Of a stretch of 64,000 nucleotides of DNA, positions 6,850 through 15,263 are shown in pieces (within the stretch, counting starts at the first letter, position 1; every line of letters starts with the position of its first letter). Location: the NCBI RefSeq assembly GCF_004514425.2, contig NZ_MYFN02000013.1, positions 1-64,000 of the forward strand, in the 5' to 3' direction. The position numbers and the translations under genes were made by a program. This DNA is from Shinella sumterensis (lineage in GTDB: Bacteria > Pseudomonadota > Alphaproteobacteria > Rhizobiales > Rhizobiaceae). The notes under the pieces were generated by a model. It worked only from the letters and a program-made list of their open reading frames with translations. It did no database searches and was not told where the DNA came from.

Positions 6850-7473
6850 ATGATTGAGCGCCCACAACCTCCAGAAAGCATGTTCGGAATAGATGGCGCG
6901 CCATTCATGCCCGCGCTCAGTATGTCGGAGTGGGTAGGGGTTACCCTACTGGATGAGTCCTCGCCGGTAGCGAACCCCGAGCACGCCCATCTGGCAGACG
7001 CTCACATCGGCTATCTCTGGGCCACGGTCGAAAACACCCGCAAGGGCAAGCGTGTCATAGGCCAGTGCGAGACTGGCACCCCTCAGGGCGCGATGGGCAA
7101 GTGGGCAAAGGCCCGCGTCGAACAGCAGATCACCGAATGGTTCGGCTCAGTGCCTGACTTCATCATCACGCTCGATGCCAACTACTGCGCACAGTGCGGC
7201 GATGCTGAGTTCATGGCGCTGGTTGAGCACGAACTCTATCACGCCGCCCTGGACGTCGACAGCTTCGGCGCCCCGAAGTTCAACAGCCAGACCGGCCGCC
7301 CGGTCTTCACCATCCGCGGGCATGACGTAGAGCAGTTCATCGGTGTGGTTCGCCGCTACGGGGCAGACGCCGCCGGTGTGCGCGAACTCGTAGACGCGGC
7401 CAGCCGGCCGCCTGAGGTTGCCCGCGCTCATATCGAGCATGCATGCGGGACCTGCAATCTGCGCGTGGCTTAG
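6850..7473 (+). CDS. putative phage metallopeptidase
   Basis: A protein of up to 207 residues. The zinc-peptidase helix motif VEHELYHA (about residues 124-131) gives the HExxH-type metal ligands and catalytic glutamate. It follows a conserved-looking stretch (PEHAHLADAHIGYLWATVEN) found in the phage metallopeptidase family. CAQCGD and a C-terminal CGTCN could bind a structural metal. Such genes often precede the terminase in temperate phages; the substrate is unknown. The first ATG has no good ribosome-binding site, so one of the next two ATGs (6880, 6907) may be the true start. Confidence 0.7.
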   Translation: MIERPQPPESMFGIDGAPFMPALSMSEWVGVTLLDESSPVANPEHAHLADAHIGYLWATVENTRKGKRVIGQCETGTPQGAMGKWAKARVEQQITEWFGSVPDFIITLDANYCAQCGDAEFMALVEHELYHAALDVDSFGAPKFNSQTGRPVFTIRGHDVEQFIGVVRRYGADAAGVRELVDAASRPPEVARAHIEHACGTCNLRVA

Positions 7474-7662
7474 GGCTTCATGCATCCTGCTTTGATCATG
7501 AGGCTGTCGAGATCAGTTGCGGTGTCATCGTGCCGCTGCAAGATTCTCTGCCATTCAGGGTCGGTAGGTAGATCGCCCAGCCTACTACGGATCCAGTCAG
7601 CTTGATCGAGGTGCTGTTGTCTCATCGCGTAGAGATCCGCGCACCAGTCTTTGTTACTCATT
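7470..7662 (-). CDS. small hypothetical protein
   Basis: A 63-residue helical acidic protein (begins MSNKDWCADLYAMRQQHLDQ). The internal ATG was chosen for its upstream gggagaa. Its stop overlaps the metallopeptidase stop by four bases, and it faces away from the terminase gene. No family is recognised. It is the first of several single minus-strand genes between plus-strand phage genes. Confidence 0.5.
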
Positions 7663-7699
7663 GCCCCATTCTCCCTTTTGACCGGACTTTGACGCGCCA

Positions 7700-8179
7700 A
7701 TGGCTAAAGCAAAGCTAACCGATGAGGTGAAAACCTACATCGTGCAAGCCCTGGCATGTTTCGACGCCCCGTCGATTGTCGCGGCCGCAGTCAAGAAGGA
7801 GTTCGGCATCGAGGTCAGCCGACAGCTTGTAGAGAGCCACGACCCGAACAAGAAGGCAGCATCCGGTCTGGCGCCCAAGTGGCGAGTGCTTTTTGAAGAG
7901 ACGCGCAAGACCTTCCTTGAGGATACAGCATCCATCGGTATCAGCCACCGCGCCGTTCGTCTTCGCGCTCTTCAGCGTATGGCCGACAAGGCAGAGGGGC
8001 AGGGCAACATGGTGCTGGCATCCTCGCTGTTGGAGCAGGCAGCCAAAGAGGTCGGCAACTCGTACACCAACCATCGCAAGCTGGATCACACCTCCAGCGA
8101 CGGCACGATGACCCCGCCGCCCAGCGAAATAAGGATCGTGGCAGCCGATGACCGTAGCGACGATCAGGCTTCCTCGTAA
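7700..8179 (+). CDS. terminase small subunit-like protein (DUF2280)
   Basis: A 159-residue protein. The N-terminal half matches the DUF2280 pattern (AKLTDEVKTYIVQALACFDAPSIVAAAVKKEFGIEVSRQ, given in pieces: LTDEVKTYIVQALACF and FGIEVSRQLVE), an HTH-like domain found in phage small terminases that recognise packaging sites. The next gene is the large terminase, overlapping by 32 bases, which supports the assignment. The C-terminal 30 residues are polar and probably disordered. Confidence 0.75.
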   Translation: MAKAKLTDEVKTYIVQALACFDAPSIVAAAVKKEFGIEVSRQLVESHDPNKKAASGLAPKWRVLFEETRKTFLEDTASIGISHRAVRLRALQRMADKAEGQGNMVLASSLLEQAAKEVGNSYTNHRKLDHTSSDGTMTPPPSEIRIVAADDRSDDQASS

Positions 8180-9371
8180 GCTTGTCCCGGTCTTCTCTCC
8201 GGCGCGAGGCGCGGTTCAGTATCGAGGAGCAAGAGGCGGGCGAGGGAGCGGCAAGAGCTTCAACTTCGCCAAGATGGCGGCGGTATGGGGATATGCAGAG
8301 CCGCTGCGTATCCTCTGCACCCGAGAATTTCAAGCTTCGATCAAGGAGAGCTTTCACGCCGAACTGAAGGCGGCGATTGCATCGGAGCCATGGCTTGAGG
8401 GCCATTACGACGTCGGCGTGGATTACCTGAAGGGCAAGAACGGGACGGAATTCATCTTCCGCGGCCTTCGCCAGTCGGTGAACACTATCAAGTCGCTTGC
8501 GAAGATAGACCTTACCATCGTCGAGGAGGCAGAGGACGTTCCCGAGGCCGCATGGCTCGCGCTTGAGGCGACGGTGTTCCGCCAGCCGAAAAGCGAACTG
8601 TGGCCGATATGGAACCCGCGCCTTGAAGGCTCGCCGGTCGATCTGAGGTTTGTGAAGAATCCGCCGGCCAATGCCCGCATCGCCGAACTGAACTGGGACG
8701 ACAACCCATACTTCCCGCCCGGCCTCGATACGCTGCGCCGGCGCGAGCAGGAGCGTCTAGACCCGAACACATATGCTCATGTCTGGGAAGGCGCATACCT
8801 CACCAACTCCGACAAGCAGGTGATGGGCGGCAAATGGGCGATTGAGGAATTTGAACCCGGCGCCGATTGGGAAGGCCCATACCAGGGCGGCGACTTTGGC
8901 TTCGCGCAGGATCCCACAGCCGCTGTGCGGTGCTGGATTCATGGCGACGGCCTCTATGTCAGCCATGAGGCGTTCAAGGAGCAGCTGGAGCTCGATCATA
9001 CCGCCGAGTTCGTCTCGCGCCACATACCGGATTTCGCGAAGCACACGACGCGGTGGGACAATGCCCGGCCGGAATCTATCAGCTATCTCACGCGCCACGG
9101 TCTGCCCCGTTCGGTCGCGGTCGACAAATGGCAGGGCAGCGTAGAGGACGGAATTCAGTTCCTGCGCTCGTTCCGCAAGATCATCGTGCATCCCCGCTGC
9201 AAGAGGCTGCAGCAGGAAATGCGCCTCTACTCCTACAAGGTCGATCGCAACACGGGTGACATCCTGGCCGTGATCGTAGACGCCCATAACCATGGGATCG
9301 ATGCGCTTCGATATGCGGTCACGCCGATGATCAAGCGCGGTTTCAAATACGGAATGCTGGGTGTTGTCTGA
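8148..9371 (+). CDS. phage terminase large subunit (PBSX-type)
   Basis: A 407-residue DNA-packaging motor. Walker A GGRGSGKS is at residues 30-37, and a Walker B-like LTIVEEAED with its catalytic acidic pair is at about 122-130. The C-terminal nuclease half begins near GGDFGFAQDPTA (about 245), where an aspartate would bind metal, and DAHNHGIDALRYA near the end is typical. It hydrolyses ATP to drive DNA into the prohead and cuts genome units. The stop overlaps the portal start by one base. Confidence 0.9.
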   Translation: MTVATIRLPRKLVPVFSPARGAVQYRGARGGRGSGKSFNFAKMAAVWGYAEPLRILCTREFQASIKESFHAELKAAIASEPWLEGHYDVGVDYLKGKNGTEFIFRGLRQSVNTIKSLAKIDLTIVEEAEDVPEAAWLALEATVFRQPKSELWPIWNPRLEGSPVDLRFVKNPPANARIAELNWDDNPYFPPGLDTLRRREQERLDPNTYAHVWEGAYLTNSDKQVMGGKWAIEEFEPGADWEGPYQGGDFGFAQDPTAAVRCWIHGDGLYVSHEAFKEQLELDHTAEFVSRHIPDFAKHTTRWDNARPESISYLTRHGLPRSVAVDKWQGSVEDGIQFLRSFRKIIVHPRCKRLQQEMRLYSYKVDRNTGDILAVIVDAHNHGIDALRYAVTPMIKRGFKYGMLGVV

Positions 9372-11236
9372 TGCTGTTTCTTGACCGATTGCAGAACTTC
9401 GTCAGCGGCCTTGGCACGGCAAAGGACAAGAAGGTTGGCAACACCTTCATCTTCACGCCGATCGATCCTCAGCAGCTCGTTGCCATGCACCGGTCGGACT
9501 GGATGGGCCGGAAGGTCGTTGACATCATACCCGACGACATGACCCGTGAGTGGCGGGAGTGGAAGGCCGACGAGGCGGTTGTCGAGGCTATCGAGAAGGT
9601 CGAGCGCGCGCCGCAGATCAACATCCAGGCCAAGGTCAATGAGGCCATGCAACTTGCCCGCCTCCGCGGCGGTTCGCTCATGATCATCGGTGTTGATGCC
9701 GGCGATCCGAGTGAGGAGCTTGTCCTTGAGCGCGTCGGCAAGGATGCCCTGAAATACGTCCATGTTCTTAGCCGGGATCAGGTAAGCTTCACGGATATCA
9801 ACCGGGACATCACATCGCCCTACTACGGCGAGCCGATGATGTGGCGCTTCACCAGCAGCGCTGGAACGACCGTGGATATCCACCCGTCTCGCGTCATCCG
9901 CTTTGTCGGCGCGCCGATCCTCGACAAAAGCTCGGCCGGCGACGATGTGTGGGGCGATAGCGTCTTGCAGATCGTCTATGACGCGCTCCAGAACGCAGCG
10001 TCAACACAGGAGCATACAGCCTCGCTGATCCCCGAGGCCAAGACCGACGTGATCTACATGCCGGGCCTGTCCGAGGTGCTGCGCAACCCAGTCACGACCC
10101 AGCAGCTCACCGAGCGCTTCACCTACGCCAACACGATGAAGAGCATGTTCAATATGCTGCTTCTGGAAGGCAACGGCGGCACGGGCGAGAATGCGCAGGG
10201 AGAGAAGTGGGAACAGAAGACGATAAGTTTCAGCCAGTTCCCTGAGCTTCTTCGTCAATATCTTCAAGTCGCATCGGGGGCTGCCGATATCCCGATGGTG
10301 CGGTTCTTGCAGGATGCGCCCTCTGGGCTCGGCTCGAACGGCGAGATCACGCTGAAAAACTACTATGACAGGATCGGCGCCGACCAGCGCAACAAGCTGT
10401 CGCCGGCCCTGTGGCGGTTCGATGAGATCTGCATTCGCTCGGCCACGGGCAAGCGCGATCCGAAAATCTACTACGAGTGGGCGCCGCTCTATAGCCAGAC
10501 CGAGAAGGAGCGCGCCGAAGTCTTCAAGATCAACGCCGAGGCGGCCCGCGCCATCGTCGGCAGTGGCACGGGGCAGGAGCTGATCACCCGCGAGGCCGTG
10601 TCCAAGGCTCTCATCTCGCGCATAGAGGAAGATGGAAACCTGCCTGGACTTGCGGCCGCGGTGGAAAAGTTTGGATCGATCGAGGAAAACGAGCCGACGG
10701 ATGAGGAGCTTGCAGCGGCGGCAACAGCCCAAAGGGCGAAAGCCAGCAAAGTGACGCGCATGCAGGCGGCAGCGAACGACGCCGCGCCTCGCACGCTTTA
10801 TGTCCGCCGTGACGTCCTGAACGCCGCCGAGATCATCGCATGGGCCAAGGGGCAGGGGTTCAAGACCACGCTTCCGGCGGATGACCTGCACGTCACCATC
10901 ACGTTCAGCCGCACCCCTGTTGACTGGATGGAGATGGGCAGCACATGGGAAGATGAGGTCAAGATCCCGCGCGGGGGCGCCCGGCTGATGGAGAAGTTCG
11001 GCGAGGCGCGCGTCCTCCTGTTCAACTCGAACATGCTCCGTTGGCGCCATGACGAGATGGTCGACAAGGGCGCATCATGGGATCACCCGGAATACCAGCC
11101 TCACATCACCATCAGCTATGACCCGGATACCCCGGACCTTGCCGATGTCGAGCCCTATCAGGGTGAAATCGTGCTTGGCCCGGAGGTGTTTGAGGAGGTC
11201 AAGGAAAACTGGCAGTCGGGAATTCGCGAGGCATAG
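9371..11236 (+). CDS. portal protein fused to an Acb1-like anti-CBASS phosphodiesterase domain
   Basis: A 621-residue protein. Residues about 1-440 are a DUF1073-type portal, the dodecameric ring through which DNA enters the head. After an Ala-rich linker (about 445-475) the C-terminal about 145 residues look like a 2H phosphoesterase. Two HxT motifs occur, H507-V-T509 (in LHVTITFSR) and H578-I-T580 (in QPHITISYD), 71 residues apart. In phage T4 Acb1, which degrades the cyclic nucleotides of CBASS defence, the two catalytic HxT motifs have nearly the same spacing (from memory). The fusion itself is seen directly; activity against CBASS signals is inferred. Confidence 0.85.
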   Translation: MLFLDRLQNFVSGLGTAKDKKVGNTFIFTPIDPQQLVAMHRSDWMGRKVVDIIPDDMTREWREWKADEAVVEAIEKVERAPQINIQAKVNEAMQLARLRGGSLMIIGVDAGDPSEELVLERVGKDALKYVHVLSRDQVSFTDINRDITSPYYGEPMMWRFTSSAGTTVDIHPSRVIRFVGAPILDKSSAGDDVWGDSVLQIVYDALQNAASTQEHTASLIPEAKTDVIYMPGLSEVLRNPVTTQQLTERFTYANTMKSMFNMLLLEGNGGTGENAQGEKWEQKTISFSQFPELLRQYLQVASGAADIPMVRFLQDAPSGLGSNGEITLKNYYDRIGADQRNKLSPALWRFDEICIRSATGKRDPKIYYEWAPLYSQTEKERAEVFKINAEAARAIVGSGTGQELITREAVSKALISRIEEDGNLPGLAAAVEKFGSIEENEPTDEELAAAATAQRAKASKVTRMQAAANDAAPRTLYVRRDVLNAAEIIAWAKGQGFKTTLPADDLHVTITFSRTPVDWMEMGSTWEDEVKIPRGGARLMEKFGEARVLLFNSNMLRWRHDEMVDKGASWDHPEYQPHITISYDPDTPDLADVEPYQGEIVLGPEVFEEVKENWQSGIREA

Positions 11237-11269
11237 CCCGTGATGGGGATTTCCCACCACGGATCTGCC

Positions 11270-11500
11270 TCACCGCTGTACCGCCACTGCGACCAGTTTC
11301 CACCTGATAGGCGAAGGCGGATTGTGCTGGTGGTGGTTTTGCGGAGGCAACGGATTGCCTTTGTTCGCTGCGATTTCGTCACCGCAGTGGATGCAGCGGT
11401 AGATTGCTGAATCGGGCGAGATGAACCCCGGGGGGCGTTCAACGTCGAAGTTCGCGTGATTACTCTGCTGTAGGTAGTTCGCATACTTGTATAGGGCCAT
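11270..11500 (-). CDS. small zinc-ribbon-like phage protein
   Basis: A 76-residue protein on the strand opposite the head genes. It carries YRCIHCGDEIAANKGNPLPPQNHHQH, that is CxxC followed by a proline/histidine segment able to complete a metal site; the pattern recurs in small proteins of many proteobacteria. The start is the ATG behind gggaggatgct. It sits between portal and protease genes with its own upstream space, so it is probably expressed independently from the lysogen. Confidence 0.65.
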   Translation of the reverse strand: MALYKYANYLQQSNHANFDVERPPGFISPDSAIYRCIHCGDEIAANKGNPLPPQNHHQHNPPSPIRWKLVAVAVQR

Positions 11501-11573
11501 AGCATCCTCCCTGTTGGCGGGATTATTACAGCGCCAAATCAACCAAGAGTCGAGTCCATATAAGGGCGACGTC

Positions 11574-12695
11574 ATGAACTTTACCGACGCTGTAGCGGTG
11601 TCCGGCACGCGCCGGACGGCCGATGGATACCTTGTTGCTGAGGCGCGCTCTGTCCGAACCGGCATTCAGCTTTATGCGGGTTCCGAAGTCGGAAAGCCGG
11701 GACTTCCCGTGGTGCGCGTCTATCGCCCGGCCGATCAGGTCTTCGCCGACGCCAGCCTCCAGAGCTTCACACATGCCCCGGTGACGATGGATCACCCGGC
11801 AGAGGCTGTCACGGCCGACAACTGGAAGAAGCTCGCAGTCGGCGAGGTCAGCACGGCTGCCAAGAAGGATGGCGAGTGGGTGCACCTGCCGCTGATCCTG
11901 AAGGACGCCGCAGCGATTGAGGCCGTCGAGACAGGCAAGCGCGAGCTGTCGGCCGGCTACACCTGCGAACTCGTCTGGGGCGACGGCGTGGCCCCGGATG
12001 GCTCGGCCTTCGACGCCCAGCAATCGAACATCAAGATCAACCACCTCGCGATCGTTGATCGGGCGCGGGCTGGTTCCAAAGCTCGCATCGGTGACGGTGC
12101 GATTTCGTGGGGCGCCGCCCCTGTGACCAATGATCAGCAACCCGAAAAGGAAAAGATCATGACCCTGAAGACGGTTACCGTCGATGGCATCCCGGTCGAA
12201 GTAACCGACCAGGGGGCCACGGTGATCGGCACGCTGCAGTCGCGACTTGCCGATGCCAACACGAAGTTCATCGACGCCGAGAAGGCGCACCAGACGGCCA
12301 TCGCCGCCAAGGACGCCGAATTGGCCAAAAAGGACGCCGAAATCGACGCCCTGAAGGCCAAGGTTCTCGATGAAAAGGCCCTCGACGCCAAGGTGCAGGC
12401 CCGTGCGGACCTCATTTCCGTCGCCAAGTCCATCGCCAAGGACGTGAAGACGGAAGGCCTGACCGACGCCGATATCCGCAAGGCCGTCGTCGTCGCCAAG
12501 CTCGGCGATGCGGCACTCGCCGGCAAGCCCGAGGCCTACATCGACGCGCGCTTCGACATCCTGGCCGAAGACGCCAAGGCGAATCCCGATCCGTTCGCCC
12601 GTGCAGTATCCGATGGCCTCAAGGTCATTTCCAACGACGCATGGGGCGACAATGTCTTCGCCACGGCCGGCGTCGGCCTGAAGAAGGAGGCCTGA
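11574..12695 (+). CDS. DUF2213 head-maturation protease fused to scaffold
   Basis: A 373-residue protein. Residues 1-195 form the DUF2213-type prohead protease region (YLVAEARSVRTGIQLY start, then APVTMDHP, SAGYTCEL and NHLAIVDRARAG, with candidate His and Ser residues). From about 196 on the protein is a charged coiled coil (AAKDAELAKKDAEIDALKAK) typical of scaffolds, ending in a globular tail. The protease trims scaffold and capsid during prohead maturation. The ATG was chosen over upstream starts that overlap the minus-strand gene. Confidence 0.75.
   Translation: MNFTDAVAVSGTRRTADGYLVAEARSVRTGIQLYAGSEVGKPGLPVVRVYRPADQVFADASLQSFTHAPVTMDHPAEAVTADNWKKLAVGEVSTAAKKDGEWVHLPLILKDAAAIEAVETGKRELSAGYTCELVWGDGVAPDGSAFDAQQSNIKINHLAIVDRARAGSKARIGDGAISWGAAPVTNDQQPEKEKIMTLKTVTVDGIPVEVTDQGATVIGTLQSRLADANTKFIDAEKAHQTAIAAKDAELAKKDAEIDALKAKVLDEKALDAKVQARADLISVAKSIAKDVKTEGLTDADIRKAVVVAKLGDAALAGKPEAYIDARFDILAEDAKANPDPFARAVSDGLKVISNDAWGDNVFATAGVGLKKEA
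12159..12695 (+). CDS. nested scaffold protein from an internal start
   Basis: Within the protease-scaffold frame an in-frame ATG is preceded by aaggaaaagatc, a better ribosome-binding site than that of the full gene, exactly where the coiled-coil scaffold begins. Translation from it would give a 178-residue free scaffold. Nested protease/scaffold pairs are known in lambda (C/Nu3) and relatives. The internal start is inferred from sequence only. Confidence 0.5.
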   Translation: MTLKTVTVDGIPVEVTDQGATVIGTLQSRLADANTKFIDAEKAHQTAIAAKDAELAKKDAEIDALKAKVLDEKALDAKVQARADLISVAKSIAKDVKTEGLTDADIRKAVVVAKLGDAALAGKPEAYIDARFDILAEDAKANPDPFARAVSDGLKVISNDAWGDNVFATAGVGLKKEA

Positions 12696-12698
12696 TCC

Positions 12699-13064
12699 AT
12701 GGCTACTCTCTACGAAAAGCGCGGCACGGCAAACTTTCTGGTTTCCGAAGCCAACGGCATGTATCGCTCCCGCGACGAGGTCACGGTCGCCGCTGGCTCC
12801 GCACCGGGCCTGCTTGCCGGCACGATCCTCGGCAAACTGACGTCCGGCGGCAACTACGTCGCCTACGATCCTGGCGCTTCGAGCGGCGCCCAGACCATCG
12901 CCGGAATCCTCTTTGAAGCCGCCGTTGGCACCGTGAAGCGCACGGTCGTCACCCGCGACTGCGAAGTGAACGGCGCTCATCTCATCTATCAGGCCGGCGC
13001 CAATGACGCTGCGAAGGCTACGGCCAACGCTGCGCTCAAGGCGCTCGGCATCATTGTCCGATAA
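12699..13064 (+). CDS. head decoration protein (lambda gpD family)
   Basis: A 121-residue protein. The N-terminal arm is followed by the gpD-like beta core (APGLLAGTILGKLTSGGNYVAYDP ... AGILFEAAV). These trimers cap the capsid threefold sites after expansion and stabilise the head against packed DNA. It is placed immediately before the major capsid gene, as D and E are in lambda, with a 14-base gap. Confidence 0.85.
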   Translation: MATLYEKRGTANFLVSEANGMYRSRDEVTVAAGSAPGLLAGTILGKLTSGGNYVAYDPGASSGAQTIAGILFEAAVGTVKRTVVTRDCEVNGAHLIYQAGANDAAKATANAALKALGIIVR

Positions 13065-13078
13065 AGGAGGCCGAAACC

Positions 13079-14104
13079 ATGGCATCTATGGATATTTTCA
13101 ACAGCTCGGCCTTCTCCATGACCTCGCTTACCGGCGCGGTCCAGAAGGTCGGCTATAAGCCGCAGGTTCTCGGCCAGCTGGGCATCTTCGAGCCCATGCC
13201 GGTTCGTACGCGCTCGATCTTCGTCGATCGCCGTGAGAACGCGCTCACTTTGATCCCCTCCAGCCCCGTCGGCGCGCCCCCGAAGGAACTGCAGGTCGAT
13301 CCCCGCAACGCAGTGCCCCTGAAGACGGTCCGCCTTGCCAAGGGCTTCACGCTCTATGCGGAAGAGGTGCAGGGGATCCGCGCTTTCGGCTCCGATACCG
13401 AATTCTCGCAGGTGCAAGCAGAATACCTGCGCCGCATGGCGATGGTTCGCGACGACATGGAACTCACCCACGAGTACCACCGTCTCGGAGCCCTGCAGGG
13501 TCTCCTGCTGGATGCGGACGGCACGTCGGTGATCTACAACTACTTCACCGAGTTCGGTGTCACTGAATCGGCCGCCATCGACTTCGACCTCGACAACGCC
13601 TCTCCGGCAACAGGTGCGGTGCGCCTGAAGTGCGCCGAGGTGATCCGGTCGATGGCACGCTCCGCCGGCGGGGCCTTCACGCCCGCGACGACCGTCCACG
13701 CTCTGGTCGGTGACGCATTCTATGATGCGCTTATCACGCATCCCGAGGTGGAGAAGACCTATCTGAACTGGGCGGCTGCCGCAGATCTGCGTGGCGACAA
13801 GTCCTGGCAGTCGTTTACCTACGGCGGCATCACCTGGCACAACTACCGTGGAACCGACGATAACTCCACGGTGGCCATCGACCCGGACGAGGCGAAGTTC
13901 TTCCCCGTTGGCGCACGCGACATCTTCAAGGTCGCTTACGCCCCCGCGGAGTTCGGCCCCTACGTCAACACGCTCGGGCAGGAGACGTACGCCATCAACA
14001 TCCCCGACCGGGACCGTCAGGCATGGACGCGCGGCGAACTCTACAGCTACCCGCTGTACTTCGTTCAGCGTCCCGACGTCCTGCGCAAGGGCACGAGGAC
14101 CTGA
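13079..14104 (+). CDS. major capsid protein (lambda gpE family)
   Basis: A 341-residue protein of the lambda-E size class. It opens with IFNSSAFSMTSLTGAVQKV and contains the family-like EVQGIRAFG and DMELTHEYHRLGALQG segments. The C-terminus has the usual DRDRQAWTRGELYSYPLYFVQRPDVL. It builds the icosahedral shell with the upstream decoration protein. A strong aaggagg site precedes the ATG, as expected for the most abundant virion protein. Confidence 0.9.
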   Translation: MASMDIFNSSAFSMTSLTGAVQKVGYKPQVLGQLGIFEPMPVRTRSIFVDRRENALTLIPSSPVGAPPKELQVDPRNAVPLKTVRLAKGFTLYAEEVQGIRAFGSDTEFSQVQAEYLRRMAMVRDDMELTHEYHRLGALQGLLLDADGTSVIYNYFTEFGVTESAAIDFDLDNASPATGAVRLKCAEVIRSMARSAGGAFTPATTVHALVGDAFYDALITHPEVEKTYLNWAAAADLRGDKSWQSFTYGGITWHNYRGTDDNSTVAIDPDEAKFFPVGARDIFKVAYAPAEFGPYVNTLGQETYAINIPDRDRQAWTRGELYSYPLYFVQRPDVLRKGTRT

Positions 14105-14106
14105 CC

Positions 14107-14469
14107 ATGGCCGAGATCAACGTCAAGAACGGAAGCCATGTCGACAAGGCTTTCAAAGTGAAGGGCGGGCACCATGTCGTGCCCGCAGGGAAAGCCGATA
14201 CGGTCAGGGATGCGCGCGAACCGACGGAAGAGCAGATCGACGCGCTGGCGCGCGACGGCGTGAAGGTCACTGTCGTCGCCGATGGCGAGAAGACTGCGGA
14301 TGCCGGCGATCAGCCCAAGAACGCAACGGAAGTCCTGGCTATGGCCAACGATCCGGCCGTCCAGTTCATGTCCTTCAAGTCGGCGGCAGCCAAACTCCTC
14401 GGTGAAAAGACCCCGTCCAAGAAGGACGAGATCATCGCTGCTCTGGAAGAGCTGGCGACGCAGCCCTGA
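14107..14469 (+). CDS. small head-associated hypothetical protein
   Basis: A 120-residue protein that begins two bases after the capsid stop. The N-terminal half is beta-like (INVKNGSHVDKAFKVKGGHHVVPAGKADTV). The C-terminal half looks like a short helical SAP- or HeH-like unit (FMSFKSAAAKLLGEKTPSKKDEIIAALEEL), often found in small phage head or DNA-binding proteins. By position it corresponds to lambda FI-like accessory factors, but I cannot assign it by sequence. Confidence 0.6.
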   Translation: MAEINVKNGSHVDKAFKVKGGHHVVPAGKADTVRDAREPTEEQIDALARDGVKVTVVADGEKTADAGDQPKNATEVLAMANDPAVQFMSFKSAAAKLLGEKTPSKKDEIIAALEELATQP

Positions 14470-14517
14470 GACCTTGCCCGGCGGGCGACTGCCGGGCAAA
14501 CACCAAAGGAGGAAGAC

Positions 14518-15012
14518 ATGGCCGGATACGGTACGAGAGCGGATTTCACGACGTACGCGACCGCGGCCGGCTATGCCTTCCCCGATGGAACGACCGATGC
14601 CCAGAAAGACGCTGCCATGCAGCGCGGCTCTCTGGTGATCGATCGGTATGAGCCACGGTTCAACGGGCGCAGGACGGGTGGCTTCGCTCAGGAGCGCGCG
14701 TGGCCCCGCACGGGCGCCACCACCTATTACGGAGAGGCGATCCCGGCCGACACTGTGCCCGTCGCCATCATCAACGCGTCCTATGAGGCGGCATTCCTCG
14801 AACTAACGAACCCGGGCAGCCTTTCGCCGGTCGTGACCGGAACCTCGACCGTTAAGCGGGAGAAGGTCGGGCAGATCGAGGTGGAGTATTCAACGTCCTC
14901 ATCGACGAGCGTCGCTGACATGATTGCGATGGCAACGCCCGTCGTGACTGTGATCGAAGGCCTTCTATGGCCTTTCCTCTGCCCGGTCGTTGTGGGCGTC
15001 CTGGTGGTCTAG
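14518..15012 (+). CDS. head-tail connector protein (DnaT-like family)
   Basis: A 164-residue protein. It opens MAGYGTRADFTTYATAAGYA and contains the ASYEAAFLELTNPGSLSP and MATPVVTVIEGLL segments seen in the family that annotation pipelines call DnaT-like. In phages this lies between capsid and tail genes and most likely forms part of the connector below the portal. The final 15 residues are unusually hydrophobic (FLCPVVVGVLVV). The stop overlaps the stop of the minus-strand membrane gene. Confidence 0.65.
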   Translation: MAGYGTRADFTTYATAAGYAFPDGTTDAQKDAAMQRGSLVIDRYEPRFNGRRTGGFAQERAWPRTGATTYYGEAIPADTVPVAIINASYEAAFLELTNPGSLSPVVTGTSTVKREKVGQIEVEYSTSSSTSVADMIAMATPVVTVIEGLLWPFLCPVVVGVLVV

Positions 15013-15176
15013 AAAACGGCCAGGTACTTCAGCAGCGAAATGACGCCGATGATGATGACGATGATGCGAGCAATCTGCTTCATCTTCGCGTCGACCGGCA
15101 GCATGCCGATGAGATAAAGCACCAGCACGATTACCAGAAACGTGATCAAGATGCTGACCAAAACTGATGTTCCCAA
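15009..15176 (-). CDS. 55-residue membrane protein (Thivi_2564-like)
   Basis: A short protein with two strongly hydrophobic segments (TSVLVSILITFLVIVLVLYL and ARIIVIIIGVISLLKYLAVF) around a polar turn (PVDAKMKQI). It matches, from memory, the small Thivi_2564-type membrane family in sequence and length. The TTG start was chosen because it gives the family length and is preceded by taggag at eight to nine bases. It is another single minus-strand gene inside the head block, presumably a lysogen-expressed accessory protein of the inner membrane. Confidence 0.6.
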   Translation of the reverse strand: MGTSVLVSILITFLVIVLVLYLIGMLPVDAKMKQIARIIVIIIGVISLLKYLAVF

Positions 15177-15263
15177 AACCCCAACTCCTAAAGCGAGCGC
15201 TGAATTGCGCTGTAGGGGCGTATCTATGGCGTTGAAATCAGAAGGAAAGGGCGTGCGTGCGAA

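Noticed and set aside
11526-13085. 519-codon minus-strand frame across protease and decoration genes
   Set aside because: It is a shadow of two well-supported head genes and has no ribosome-binding site or domain.
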